NCBI GenBank assembly: GCA_030725715.1
Contig: JANRFG010000008.1
Location: 2,929 to 41,762 of the forward strand
From: Opitutales bacterium
GTDB taxonomy: Bacteria > Verrucomicrobiota > Verrucomicrobiia > Opitutales > UBA953
Direction: 5' to 3'
Length of the DNA: 38,834 nucleotides
Positions 13,290 to 21,521 of the stretch are shown in pieces. The translations under genes were made by a program, and so were the position numbers. The notes beneath the pieces were generated by a model, which saw only the letters and a list, made by a program, of their open reading frames with translations, made no database searches and was not told the origin of the DNA. Positions within the stretch are counted from its first letter, which is position 1. Each line of letters begins with the position of its first letter.

Positions 13290-15638
13290 ATGCCCTTTTC
13301 CCGGTCCATCAAGGTCGGGCTCGCCGTCGTCGGCGTAGCCGTCCTCGCCTTCGCCGGCCGTCAAGGTCAGCGCTATTACAAGAAGAACCTGGCCGCGCCC
13401 CGGGCGGGCGAAGCCGTCTACCGTCAGGATTGCATGAGCTGTCACGGTCCGGTGGGCGAAGGCGTCGCCGGCAAGTCGGACGAACCCCTTGTCGGCGAGA
13501 AGTCGGTCGCCGCCTTGGCCAAGTACATCGCCCGCGAGATGCCTGAAGACGACCCCGGCACCCTGTCGATGGCCGACGCCACCGCCGCCGCCGAACACAT
13601 CCATCAGGCCTTCTACTCCGCCGAGGCCCGCGCGCGGAACCACCCGCCGCGCATCGAGCTCGCCCACCTCACCGTCCGCCAGTACCGCGAGAGCATCGCC
13701 GACCTGCTCGGGTCGCTCCGCGGCGCCACCGGCACGACCGAGTCGGGCGGCCTGGCCGGCACTTACCGCGAGCGCCCGGAGCGCGACCCCAAGATGCCGG
13801 ACCGCAACCGCCCGGAGACCACCTTCAAGAAGCAGGTCGATCCGGTCATCGATTTCGACTTCGGCGCGAACGCGCCGGAGAAGGGAACGTACGCCGCGCA
13901 GTTCAGCATCAACTGGACGGGCTCGGTGCTCGTCCCCGATACCGGCGAATACGAATTCCGCGTCACCTCCCTCAACGGCGTCCGCCTTTACGTGAATCCG
14001 CCCGAAGGCGGCAACGAGAAGAACGCCCTCATCGACCTCTGGGTGAGTTCCGGCAAGTCGCGTTCGGCCCACGCGCCGGTCTTCCTGCTCGGCGGGCGCA
14101 GCTACCCCGTCAAGATCGAGTTCTTCAAGTACAAGGACAAGACCGCCGGCTTGAAGCTCGAGTGGCGTCCGCCCGGCGGCGACTGGACCGTGGTCCCGCG
14201 CGCGAACCTCTCGCCGGCCAGGTCTTCCCACGTCCATGTCGTCTCCGTGCCTCTGCCGCCCGATGACGGCAGCATCGGCTACGAACGCGGCTCCTCCGTC
14301 TCGCGGGAATGGACCGAGGCCGTCGCCAAGGGCGCGCTGCAGGTCTCCGCGATGATCGGGCCGGGCGTGTTCGGCCTCGCCGGCACCAAGGCCGACGCCC
14401 CGGACCGCGCCGAGAAGCTCAAGGCCTTCTCGCTGCGCTTCGCCCAGCTCGCCTACCGCCGTCCGCTGACCGACGAGCAGAAGGCCGACCTCGCCGCGAT
14501 CTACGCCGTCGGCGTCGCCCCGGAGGTCGCCGCCAAGCGCGCCTTCATCTTCACGCTCTCCAACCCCGCGTTCCTGTACCCCGGCATCGGACCCCAGGAC
14601 GACTACGCCGTCGCCTCGCGCCTCGCCCTCGCGCTCTGGGATTCCGTCCCGGACGCGACGCTGCTCAAGGCCGCCGCCGCCGGCCAGCTGAAGACCGAGG
14701 CCCAGGTCCGCCAGCAGGCCCGGCGCATGATGAAGGACCCGCGCGCCAAGGCCAAGCTCCGCGACTTCCTGCATGACTGGCTCCATGTCGAGGAAGGCGC
14801 CGAGATCGCCAAGGACCAGAAGGAGTATCCTGGCTTCGACCAGGGACTCGTCATGGACCTGCGCACCTCCCTCGACCTCTTCGCCGAGAGCGTCGTCTGG
14901 TCGGAGAAGTCGGACTACCGGCAGCTCCTCCTCGCCGACACCATCCTGATGAACGAACGCCTCGCGAAGTTCTACGGCCAGAAGGTCGCGCCCGGCGGCG
15001 GCTTCCAGCCGGTGAAGATGGACGCCGACCAGCGCGCCGGCGTGCTCACGCACCCTTACCTCCTCGCGACCTTCGCGTACACCAAGTCGACCTCCCCGAT
15101 CCATCGCGGCGTCTTCGTGACCCGCAACATCCTCGGGCGCATGCTCAAGCCGCCGCCCATGGCCATCGCCTTCATGGACGACAAGGTCGACCCCTCGTTC
15201 ACCATGCGCGAGAAGGTCACCGAACTGACCTCCAAGCCCGCGTGCATGTCGTGCCACGTCACCATCAATCCGCTCGGCTTCAGCTTCGAGCGCTTCGACG
15301 CCGTCGGCCGCGTGCGCGCCACGGACAACAAGAAGCCCGTCGACCCTGTCTCCGATTACGTCGCCGCCGACGGCAGCGTGCTCACGCTCAAGGGCGCCCG
15401 CGATGTCGGCGTCCACGCCGCGGAGAGCCAGGCCGGCCAGGCCGGCTTCGTGCGCAATCTCTTCCACTCGCTCGTCAAGCAGCCGCCGGCCGCCTATGCG
15501 CCCGAGCTCGTCGGCCGGCTGACCGACAGGTTCCGCGCCGACGGCTTCCACGTCCGCAACCTCGCCGTCGAGGTCGCGGTCGTCGCCGCCCTGCGTCCGA
15601 CCGTCTCCGCCGCTCCGGCCGCCCCTTCCGCCCGCTAA
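13290..15638 (+). CDS. DUF1592/DUF1588/DUF1585 cytochrome-type protein with a PA14 domain
   Basis: Protein of 782 residues. An N-terminal anchor (about 8-22) is followed by a c-type heme motif CMSCH (Cys48, Cys51, His52). A PSD-type block comes next (LTVRQYRESIADLLGSL, DUF1587-like). A PA14-like beta domain (about residues 195-310) contains YEFRVTSLNGVRLYVN. The conserved core then has FAQLAYRRPLTDEQ, a DUF1592 region, a DUF1588 region with a second CMSCH (Cys652, Cys655, His656) in ACMSCHVTINPLGF, and a DUF1585 end. These planctomycete/verrucomicrobial proteins are probably periplasmic; their chemistry is unknown. The DUF1552 gene follows after 4 bp. Confidence 0.88.
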   Translation: MPFSRSIKVGLAVVGVAVLAFAGRQGQRYYKKNLAAPRAGEAVYRQDCMSCHGPVGEGVAGKSDEPLVGEKSVAALAKYIAREMPEDDPGTLSMADATAAAEHIHQAFYSAEARARNHPPRIELAHLTVRQYRESIADLLGSLRGATGTTESGGLAGTYRERPERDPKMPDRNRPETTFKKQVDPVIDFDFGANAPEKGTYAAQFSINWTGSVLVPDTGEYEFRVTSLNGVRLYVNPPEGGNEKNALIDLWVSSGKSRSAHAPVFLLGGRSYPVKIEFFKYKDKTAGLKLEWRPPGGDWTVVPRANLSPARSSHVHVVSVPLPPDDGSIGYERGSSVSREWTEAVAKGALQVSAMIGPGVFGLAGTKADAPDRAEKLKAFSLRFAQLAYRRPLTDEQKADLAAIYAVGVAPEVAAKRAFIFTLSNPAFLYPGIGPQDDYAVASRLALALWDSVPDATLLKAAAAGQLKTEAQVRQQARRMMKDPRAKAKLRDFLHDWLHVEEGAEIAKDQKEYPGFDQGLVMDLRTSLDLFAESVVWSEKSDYRQLLLADTILMNERLAKFYGQKVAPGGGFQPVKMDADQRAGVLTHPYLLATFAYTKSTSPIHRGVFVTRNILGRMLKPPPMAIAFMDDKVDPSFTMREKVTELTSKPACMSCHVTINPLGFSFERFDAVGRVRATDNKKPVDPVSDYVAADGSVLTLKGARDVGVHAAESQAGQAGFVRNLFHSLVKQPPAAYAPELVGRLTDRFRADGFHVRNLAVEVAVVAALRPTVSAAPAAPSAR

Positions 15639-15642
15639 GCCC

Positions 15643-16959
15643 ATGACCCTCCAACATCGTCGCGACTTCCTCCGCCGCCTCGGCCTTTCGGCCGCCGCGC
15701 TGCCGCTCCTCGGCGGCCTCGCCACGCTCGGCGCCGCCGAGCCGGCTCCCGGCCGCCGCCAGCGCGTCATCTTCGTCTTCTCGCCCAACGGCATCGTCCC
15801 GCCGGCCTTCTGGCCCGACGAGGAAGGCGCGAGCTTCCAGCTCAAGGCGATCATGAAGCCCTTCGCGCCGTTCAAGGACAAGCTGCTCACGCTCAAGGGC
15901 GTGAACAACCGCGTCCGCGGCGACGGCGATTCGCACATGCGCGGCATGAGCTGCCTGCTCACCGGCATCGAGCTCTTCCCCGGCAACATCATGGGCGGCG
16001 GCGGCGCTCCCGCCGGCTGGGCGAGCGGCCCTTCCATCGACCAGACGCTGCGCACCTACCTGCAGGGCAACCCGCAGACCAAGACCCGCCTGGGCTCGCT
16101 CGAGATCGGCGTCGCCGTCGGCAACCGCGCCGATCCTTGGACGCGCTGGAGCTACGCCGGCGCCAACCAGCCGGTCGCGCCCGTCTCCAGCCCTTACGAA
16201 CTCTTCGACAAGCTCTACGGCTCGATGAAGGAAGGCGAGAACCTCGGCTCCGTCCTCGACGGCCTCAAGGACGACATCGCCAAGGTCGCCAACGCGGTCG
16301 ACAAGAGCGACCGCGCGCTGCTGGACCAGCATGCCACGGCGCTGCGCGAGCTCGAGCGCGGCCTCAAGGAGAGCCAGTCGCAGGCGGCCCTCAACGTGCC
16401 GCATCCGCCGGAGCCCGGCGTGCCGCTCGACAACGACAGCATCCCGCAGATCACCCGCCTGCAGACCGAGCTCCTCATCAGCGCCTTCCAGAACGACATG
16501 GCGCGCGTCTCGACGTTCCAGTTCACCAATTCCGTGGGCGGAGCCCGCATGAAGTGGATCGGCATCGAGGAAGGCCACCATGCGCTGTCGCACGACCCGG
16601 ACCTCAACACCAGCTCGGTCGAGAAGCTCACCAGGATCAACACGTGGTTCGCCGAGCAGATCGCGCACCTGGCCAAGCGCCTGCAGGAGACCCCGGAGCC
16701 GGACGGCAAGGGCAACATGCTGGACAACACCACCATCGTCTGGACGAACGAACTCGGGAAGGGCAACAGCCACACCCTCGAGGACATCCCCTGGGTGCTC
16801 ATCGGCGGCGGCCTCGGCTTCAAGGCGGGCCGCGCCCTCAAGTTCAAGAAGGAGCCGCACAACCGACTGCTCATGGCGATCGCCCAGGGCTTCGGACATC
16901 CCATGAAGACCTTCGGCAATCCGACCCTCTGCGAAGGCGGGGCGTTGAAGCTGGGATGA
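15643..16959 (+). CDS. DUF1552 domain protein, Tat-exported
   Basis: Protein of 438 residues. A twin-arginine signal (RRDFLRRLGLSAAALPLLGG) implies export in folded form. The body matches DUF1552, with VIFVFSPNGIVPPAFWP, LTLKGVNNRVRGDGDSHMRGMSCLLTG, a GPSIDQTL segment, and the later EGHHALSHD and IVWTNELGKGNSHTLEDIPW blocks containing conserved His/Asn residues. DUF1552 genes nearly always follow a DUF1592-type gene, as here. The pair may form an extracytoplasmic redox or hydrolytic complex, but the function is unknown. The reading frame ends just before the second repeat island. Confidence 0.9.
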   Translation: MTLQHRRDFLRRLGLSAAALPLLGGLATLGAAEPAPGRRQRVIFVFSPNGIVPPAFWPDEEGASFQLKAIMKPFAPFKDKLLTLKGVNNRVRGDGDSHMRGMSCLLTGIELFPGNIMGGGGAPAGWASGPSIDQTLRTYLQGNPQTKTRLGSLEIGVAVGNRADPWTRWSYAGANQPVAPVSSPYELFDKLYGSMKEGENLGSVLDGLKDDIAKVANAVDKSDRALLDQHATALRELERGLKESQSQAALNVPHPPEPGVPLDNDSIPQITRLQTELLISAFQNDMARVSTFQFTNSVGGARMKWIGIEEGHHALSHDPDLNTSSVEKLTRINTWFAEQIAHLAKRLQETPEPDGKGNMLDNTTIVWTNELGKGNSHTLEDIPWVLIGGGLGFKAGRALKFKKEPHNRLLMAIAQGFGHPMKTFGNPTLCEGGALKLG

Positions 16960-16971
16960 GGGTAGGTGGAA

Positions 16972-16999
16972 GCGGTTGGCGGATAGCGGTTGGCGGTTA
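16972..16999. repeat. Heptamer array after the DUF1552 gene
   Basis: Four 7-bp units in register: GCGGTTG, GCGGATA, GCGGTTG, GCGGTTA, which is also a 14-bp duplication with one change. It starts 12 bp after the DUF1552 stop and precedes three REP-like hairpins, as in the ftsK-downstream island. Confidence 0.65.
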
Positions 17000-17024
17000 G
17001 GCCAACTCACGAACTCAGGGTGAG

Positions 17025-17050
17025 GGTAGGGCTGACCGCCTCGGTCAGCC
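17025..17050 (+). repeat. REP-like hairpin 8
   Basis: GGTAG foot (17025-17029), arm GGCTGACCG (17030-17038), loop CCT, arm CGGTCAGCC (17042-17050). It is perfectly paired over 9 bp, and this stem sequence is not seen elsewhere in the window. Confidence 0.75.
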
Positions 17051-17081
17051 GCGTTCGCCATTCGGAGGCCATAGTCAGCAA

Positions 17082-17107
17082 GGTCGTGACGCGGTCCCGA
17101 CCCTACC
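17082..17107 (-). repeat. REP-like hairpin 9
   Basis: Arm GGTCGTGAC (17082-17090), loop GCG, arm GTCCCGACC (17094-17102), then CTACC (17103-17107). Same stem class as hairpin 6 at 8604-8629, with one mismatch at the sixth pair. Confidence 0.7.
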
Positions 17108-17115
17108 GAGGCATA

Positions 17116-17141
17116 GGACAGCACGTGGTGCTGTCCCTACC
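17116..17141 (-). repeat. REP-like hairpin 10
   Basis: Arm GGACAGCAC (17116-17124), loop GTG, arm GTGCTGTCC (17128-17136), perfectly paired, then CTACC (17137-17141). Same stem class as hairpin 2 but in the opposite direction. The stretch 17142-17326 after it holds no gene I can support; an AT-rich TATTAT at 17266-17271 is a possible -10 element without a clear -35. Confidence 0.75.
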
Positions 17142-17326
17142 TGTCATCTCTCAAAAAGGTCCCCCACCTGTGCCGATTCCGATTGGAGCTCCACTTGTTC
17201 CTGGATTTAGGTGGGCGGTACGTTGCCACGGCTCGGACGAGGCCGGTCGGGTCGCACCTCCCGTTTATTATGTTCGTAGGGAAGGGAGGCTGCCGCGGGT
17301 GTCGAACACCGCAGGGGACAGTCAAC

Positions 17327-17395
17327 ATGAAGGAAAACTCCCCGAAAAGCAAGCGGGGGAGAGAAGAGGGTAGATTCGCCCCTCGGTATCCGTAA
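17327..17395 (+). CDS. Possible 22-residue basic protein (bTHX-like?)
   Basis: ATG at 17327, stop at 17393-17395. The peptide contains KSKRGR followed by EGRFAPRYP. The pattern of basic residues, RG[RK], a glycine, an aromatic and a terminal proline loosely resembles the small ribosomal protein bTHX, whose Thermus form has RTRRGK then GTYGKYRP. AGGGG at 17313-17317, 9 nt before the ATG, is one of the few plausible Shine-Dalgarno sequences in the window. A TATTAT -10-like element lies 56 nt upstream. It ends 10 bp before the SGNH lipoprotein gene. The resemblance is by eye over very few residues, so it may be chance. Confidence 0.35.
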   Translation: MKENSPKSKRGREEGRFAPRYP

Positions 17396-17405
17396 ATAAG
17401 GACGC

Positions 17406-18701
17406 ATGCGATACCCCTGCGCGTTCCTGCTCCTCTGTCTCGGTCTGGTCGGCTGCCAGCAGACCCAGCCCCGACCGGACATCGTCCCGCCCGAGTATGT
17501 CGGCCGGCTCGCGCCGAAGACGCCGGCGCCGCTCCTCCAAAAGGGCGACCGGCTCGCGATCTGCGGCGACTCCATCACCGAGCAGAAGATGTACAGCCTG
17601 CTGATGGAGGCCTACATCGTCGCCGCGCGCTCCGACCTGCATGTCACCGTCCGCCAGTACGGGTGGAGCGGCGAGCAGGCCGGCGGTTTCCTCAGGCGCA
17701 TGGACAACGACGTCCTGCGGTTCAAGCCGACCATCGCGACGACCTGTTACGGCATGAACGATTTCCGTTACGTGCCGAAGGATGACGCCATCGCCGCGAC
17801 CTATCGCGCGAACCAGACCGCCGTCGTGCGCAAGTTCAAGGAAGCCGGCGTCCGCGTCGTGCTCGGCTCCTCGGGCACGATCCATTCCGTGCCGCCGTGG
17901 GTGAAGACCGCGAAAGGCACGTGGCAGGAGCTCAACCTCGCCCTGCTCGACTTCCGGAACATCGGCATCGAGGTGGCGCAGGCCGAGCAGGTCGCGTTCG
18001 CCGACGTCTACTGGCCGATGCTCGTGAAGGGCCATCAGGCGCGCGCCAAGTACGGCGAAGGCTTCAAGCTCGAAGGCAACGACGGCGTGCACCCCGGTTG
18101 GGCCGGCCATGTCGTGATGGCCACCGCGTTCCTCGAAGGCCTCGGCCTGCGCGGCGACGTCGGCCAGATCGACGTCGACCTGGCGACCGGCCAGGCGAAC
18201 GCCCGTTATGGCCAGCGCATCATGAAGGCCGAAGGCGGCGTGGTCTCGCTGCGCAGCTTCCGGATCCCCGCTTCGTTCGAACCGGGCGACGTCACCAAGG
18301 ACGGCACGATCGCCGCCGGCGTGGCCTTGGCGGATTTCCAGAAGAAGCTGAACCGCCTGACCCTGCGGGTCGCCGGGGCCAAGACCGCGCAGGTCAAGGT
18401 CACCTGGGGCGACGTCGCGAAGATCTTCACCGCCGCCGAGCTCGCCAAGGGCGTGAACCTCGCGGCCGAGTTTCCGCAGAACCCGACCTCGCCCGCGTTC
18501 GCCAAGATCTGGAAGGCCGTGGCCGAGAAGCAGGCCTATGAGACCAAGCAGATCAAGACCCTCTTCCGCAGCAAGGAAGCCAAGGCTGACATGGAAGCCG
18601 TCGTGAAGAGCTCGCAGGTCGAGTTCGACCGACTGGCCGCCGCGCTCCAGGCGACGCTCAAGCCCGTCGACTCGACCCTCAAGGTCGAAGCGGTGCGCTG
18701 A
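17406..18701 (+). CDS. SGNH/GDSL hydrolase-type lipoprotein
   Basis: Protein of 431 residues. A lipoprotein signal with lipobox LVGC puts the acylated Cys at residue 17. SGNH blocks follow: ICGDSIT with nucleophile Ser56, a YGMND block with Asn118, and DGVHP with Asp226 and His229. The catalytic set of a GDSL-type esterase or acetyl-hydrolase therefore looks intact. After the catalytic domain comes a beta-rich region and then a Lys/Glu-rich, probably helical tail (about 365-431) with no recognised domain. Likely an envelope-anchored carbohydrate esterase; the substrate is unknown. It is convergent with recA, with a terminator hairpin between. Confidence 0.88.
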   Translation: MRYPCAFLLLCLGLVGCQQTQPRPDIVPPEYVGRLAPKTPAPLLQKGDRLAICGDSITEQKMYSLLMEAYIVAARSDLHVTVRQYGWSGEQAGGFLRRMDNDVLRFKPTIATTCYGMNDFRYVPKDDAIAATYRANQTAVVRKFKEAGVRVVLGSSGTIHSVPPWVKTAKGTWQELNLALLDFRNIGIEVAQAEQVAFADVYWPMLVKGHQARAKYGEGFKLEGNDGVHPGWAGHVVMATAFLEGLGLRGDVGQIDVDLATGQANARYGQRIMKAEGGVVSLRSFRIPASFEPGDVTKDGTIAAGVALADFQKKLNRLTLRVAGAKTAQVKVTWGDVAKIFTAAELAKGVNLAAEFPQNPTSPAFAKIWKAVAEKQAYETKQIKTLFRSKEAKADMEAVVKSSQVEFDRLAAALQATLKPVDSTLKVEAVR

Positions 18702-18721
18702 GCGGAGTCCGTAAATGAAAC

Positions 18722-18743
18722 GGGCCGCACTTTCGTGCGGCCC
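18722..18743 (-). terminator. Terminator hairpin between recA and the SGNH gene
   Basis: GGGCCGCAC (18722-18730) pairs perfectly with GTGCGGCCC (18735-18743) across TTTC. On the minus strand it is followed by a weak T run (GTTTCATTT), 28 bp after the recA stop codon. It may also serve the convergent SGNH gene, though that side has no T run. Confidence 0.7.
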
Positions 18744-18770
18744 GGGCTATGGCTAGCCAACAACGATTGA

Positions 18771-19853
<1,083 letters not shown>

Positions 19854-19873
19854 AACGTTGGGTATGCGGAATC

Positions 19874-19902
19874 CAAATTGCCGGGCACGGCGAACGTGGC
19901 AA
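19874..19902 (-). promoter_or_regulatory. Possible recA promoter
   Basis: On the minus strand, TTGCCA (19902-19897), a 17-bp spacer and AATTTG (19879-19874). The LexA-like box lies 7 bp upstream of this -35. Unlike several neighbours, recA would have a leader of about 15 nt. Confidence 0.35.
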
Positions 19903-19909
19903 GCAAAAT

Positions 19910-19921
19910 GAACAAATGTTC
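19910..19921. promoter_or_regulatory. LexA (SOS)-like box upstream of recA
   Basis: GAACAAATGTTC, a perfect palindrome that extends to 14 bp with the flanking T and A. It fits the Gram-positive type SOS pattern GAAC-N4-GTTC. Its position upstream of recA supports a LexA operator. lexA itself is not in the window. Confidence 0.7.
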
Positions 19922-19953
19922 ACTACTTCTTTCCACCCCCTTCCGGCCGGGGG

Positions 19954-20910
19954 TTAGAAGCTAAACAAATCCCCCAGCCAGTCCCAGAAACCGGGCTCTT
20001 CCTTGGGTTTTACGGCTGCCTTGGGGGCTGGCTTGAGCGCCGGGAGGCGGGGTTGGGCTTGGAGCTTGGCCAGGCCGGCCTTCATGAGGTCGGCGGCCAG
20101 CTGATCGCGGAGCCGCTGCTCCGCCTTGGCCCCCAGGGGGCTCTGGCAACCCAGCACGACCGCGATGACCCGATGCTCGCCGACCTTGGCGGTGGTGACG
20201 ATCGAAGCGTCGGCGGCTTCGGTCCAGCCGGTCTTCAGGCCGTCGCAACCGGGGAAGGAGTCGAGCAGGTGGTTATGGTTCAGGACCTCCATCGGCTTGA
20301 ACGGCCGGCGGAGGACATACCGTCTGGCTGACGTGAAGCGCAGGGCTTCCGGCATGCCGCAGAGGACGACGGCGAGCTTGGCGAGGTCGCGGGCGGTCGT
20401 GGTGTCGTGCGGGCCTTGGCCGTAGGTCAGCCCGTTGGGGGTGACGAAGCGGGTGCGGCTCATGCCGAGTTCGGCGGCCCGGCGGTTCATGCGGGCGACG
20501 AAGGCCGGCGTGCCGCCTGCGCGGCCGACGGCCAGCGCCACCGCGACGTCGTTGGCCGACTTCAGCATCAGGGCGTAAAGCAGGTCTTCCACCGTGAAGG
20601 TCTCGCCCACGGCCAGCCAGATCTGCGAGCCGCCCGTGCCGGCGGCCTCCTTGGTCACGCCGACCCGGCTGCGCAGCGTCGTCCGGCCGTCGCGGATATC
20701 CTCGAGCACCAGCAGGAGCGTCATCAGCTTGGTCACGCTGGCGGGGCTGCCCGGATAATCGGCGGTGGTCTGGGCGAGGACGGCGCCCGTCGCCGCGTCC
20801 ACGCAGATCGTGCCGTCCACCCGCATGCCTTGCGTCGAGTAACGCGTCTGGGCGGCCGTCTCCGCGGTGAGCGCGGCGCAGAGGAGGAGGGCGGTCGCGA
20901 CGAAGCGCAC
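19954..20910 (-). CDS. D-alanyl-D-alanine carboxypeptidase (PBP5/DacA type)
   Basis: Protein of 318 residues. It is a periplasmic serine peptidase that trims the last D-Ala of peptidoglycan stem peptides. All three penicillin-binding motifs are present: SVTK (Ser58, Lys61), SAN (118-120) and KTG (226-228, in CDGLKTGWTEAAD). A hydrophobic signal sequence begins right at the chosen GTG start (20910), since no ATG or other start in frame fits. The C-terminus lacks the long PBP5-C domain and ends in an aromatic helix FWDWLGDLFSF, possibly a membrane-associating amphipathic anchor. It is divergent from sixA. Confidence 0.9.
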   Translation of the reverse strand: MRFVATALLLCAALTAETAAQTRYSTQGMRVDGTICVDAATGAVLAQTTADYPGSPASVTKLMTLLLVLEDIRDGRTTLRSRVGVTKEAAGTGGSQIWLAVGETFTVEDLLYALMLKSANDVAVALAVGRAGGTPAFVARMNRRAAELGMSRTRFVTPNGLTYGQGPHDTTTARDLAKLAVVLCGMPEALRFTSARRYVLRRPFKPMEVLNHNHLLDSFPGCDGLKTGWTEAADASIVTTAKVGEHRVIAVVLGCQSPLGAKAEQRLRDQLAADLMKAGLAKLQAQPRLPALKPAPKAAVKPKEEPGFWDWLGDLFSF

Positions 20911-20915
20911 GGGCG

Positions 20916-20944
20916 ATTGGTTGACGGCCGCGACGGCGGAGCAA
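20916..20944 (-). promoter_or_regulatory. Predicted promoter of the carboxypeptidase gene
   Basis: On the minus strand, TTGCTC (20944-20939), a 17-bp spacer and ACCAAT (20921-20916), 5 nt before the GTG start. The predicted transcript starts at the start codon. Confidence 0.4.
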
Positions 20945-20951
20945 GTCCGAT

Positions 20952-20980
20952 TTGCATCGGGACGGCGGGATGTCACGATG
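20952..20980 (+). promoter_or_regulatory. Predicted promoter of sixA
   Basis: TTGCAT (20952-20957), a 17-bp spacer and ACGATG (20975-20980), 5 nt before the ATG at 20986. It is back-to-back with the carboxypeptidase promoter, the two -35 boxes being 7 bp apart. Confidence 0.35.
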
Positions 20981-20985
20981 TCGGC

Positions 20986-21474
20986 ATGCGTCTCTACCTG
21001 CTCCGCCATGCCGAGGCCGTCCCCGGGACGCCGGACGCCTCGCGCGACCTCACGGCCCATGGGCAGCGGCAGGTCGCCCTGCTGGCTCCGGGCGCGGGCC
21101 TCGCCGCGTTGGCGGAAGTCGACGCGATCGAGCACAGCCCGCTGGTGCGCGCGGTCCGGACGGCCCAGCTGCTGCGGCTGGCGACCCGCTCGGCCTTGCC
21201 CTTGAAAGTGTTCGCCGGCCTGGAGCCGGAGGCCGATCCGCGCAAGACGGCGGCCATCGTCGCCAAGGCCCGGCGCAGCCGCCTGCTCGTCGGCCATAAC
21301 CCGCATCTCGCGGAACTGGCGGCGCTGCTGCTCGGCCTGCCCGACGGCGGCGCGGCGATCCGGTTCCGCAAGGCCGGGCTGATGGCCTTGGAGCGGCGGA
21401 GCAAGCCGGACCGGGCGCGGCCGTTCGGCGCCTGGAGCCTGCTGTGGATGGCGCCGCCCGACCTCACGAAATGA
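20986..21474 (+). CDS. sixA: SixA-type phosphohistidine phosphatase (histidine phosphatase family)
   Basis: Protein of 162 residues. The N-terminal catalytic motif is LRHAEA (Arg7, His8). HSPLVRAVRTAQ supplies the second Arg, and VGHNPHLAELAALL the later catalytic His. Size and motif order match SixA, a cytosolic phosphatase that removes phosphate from histidine residues, known in E. coli to act on the nitrogen PTS protein NPr. A stand-alone HPr-like protein is encoded at 34332, a conceivable substrate, but this is inference. The start ATG at 20986 is fixed by the motif seven residues later. It is followed by the tonB-like gene after 47 bp. Confidence 0.88.
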   Translation: MRLYLLRHAEAVPGTPDASRDLTAHGQRQVALLAPGAGLAALAEVDAIEHSPLVRAVRTAQLLRLATRSALPLKVFAGLEPEADPRKTAAIVAKARRSRLLVGHNPHLAELAALLLGLPDGGAAIRFRKAGLMALERRSKPDRARPFGAWSLLWMAPPDLTK

Positions 21475-21486
21475 CACGCCCCGTTC

Positions 21487-21515
21487 TTGACTGAACTCGT
21501 CGTCGCTCCGACCCT
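21487..21515 (+). promoter_or_regulatory. Predicted promoter of the TonB-like gene
   Basis: TTGACT (21487-21492), a 17-bp spacer and GACCCT (21510-21515), 6 nt before the GTG at 21522. It has a good -35, a poor -10, and the leaderless geometry. Confidence 0.4.
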
Positions 21516-21521
21516 GCCCGC

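Noticed and set aside
17137-17352. 71-codon minus-strand frame over the second repeat island's edge
   Set aside because: No signal peptide, no family resemblance and no promoter; it overlaps the better-supported 17327 micro-ORF.
16990-17373. 127-codon plus-strand frame through the hairpin cluster
   Set aside because: It translates the REP-like hairpins themselves and has no recognisable protein features.
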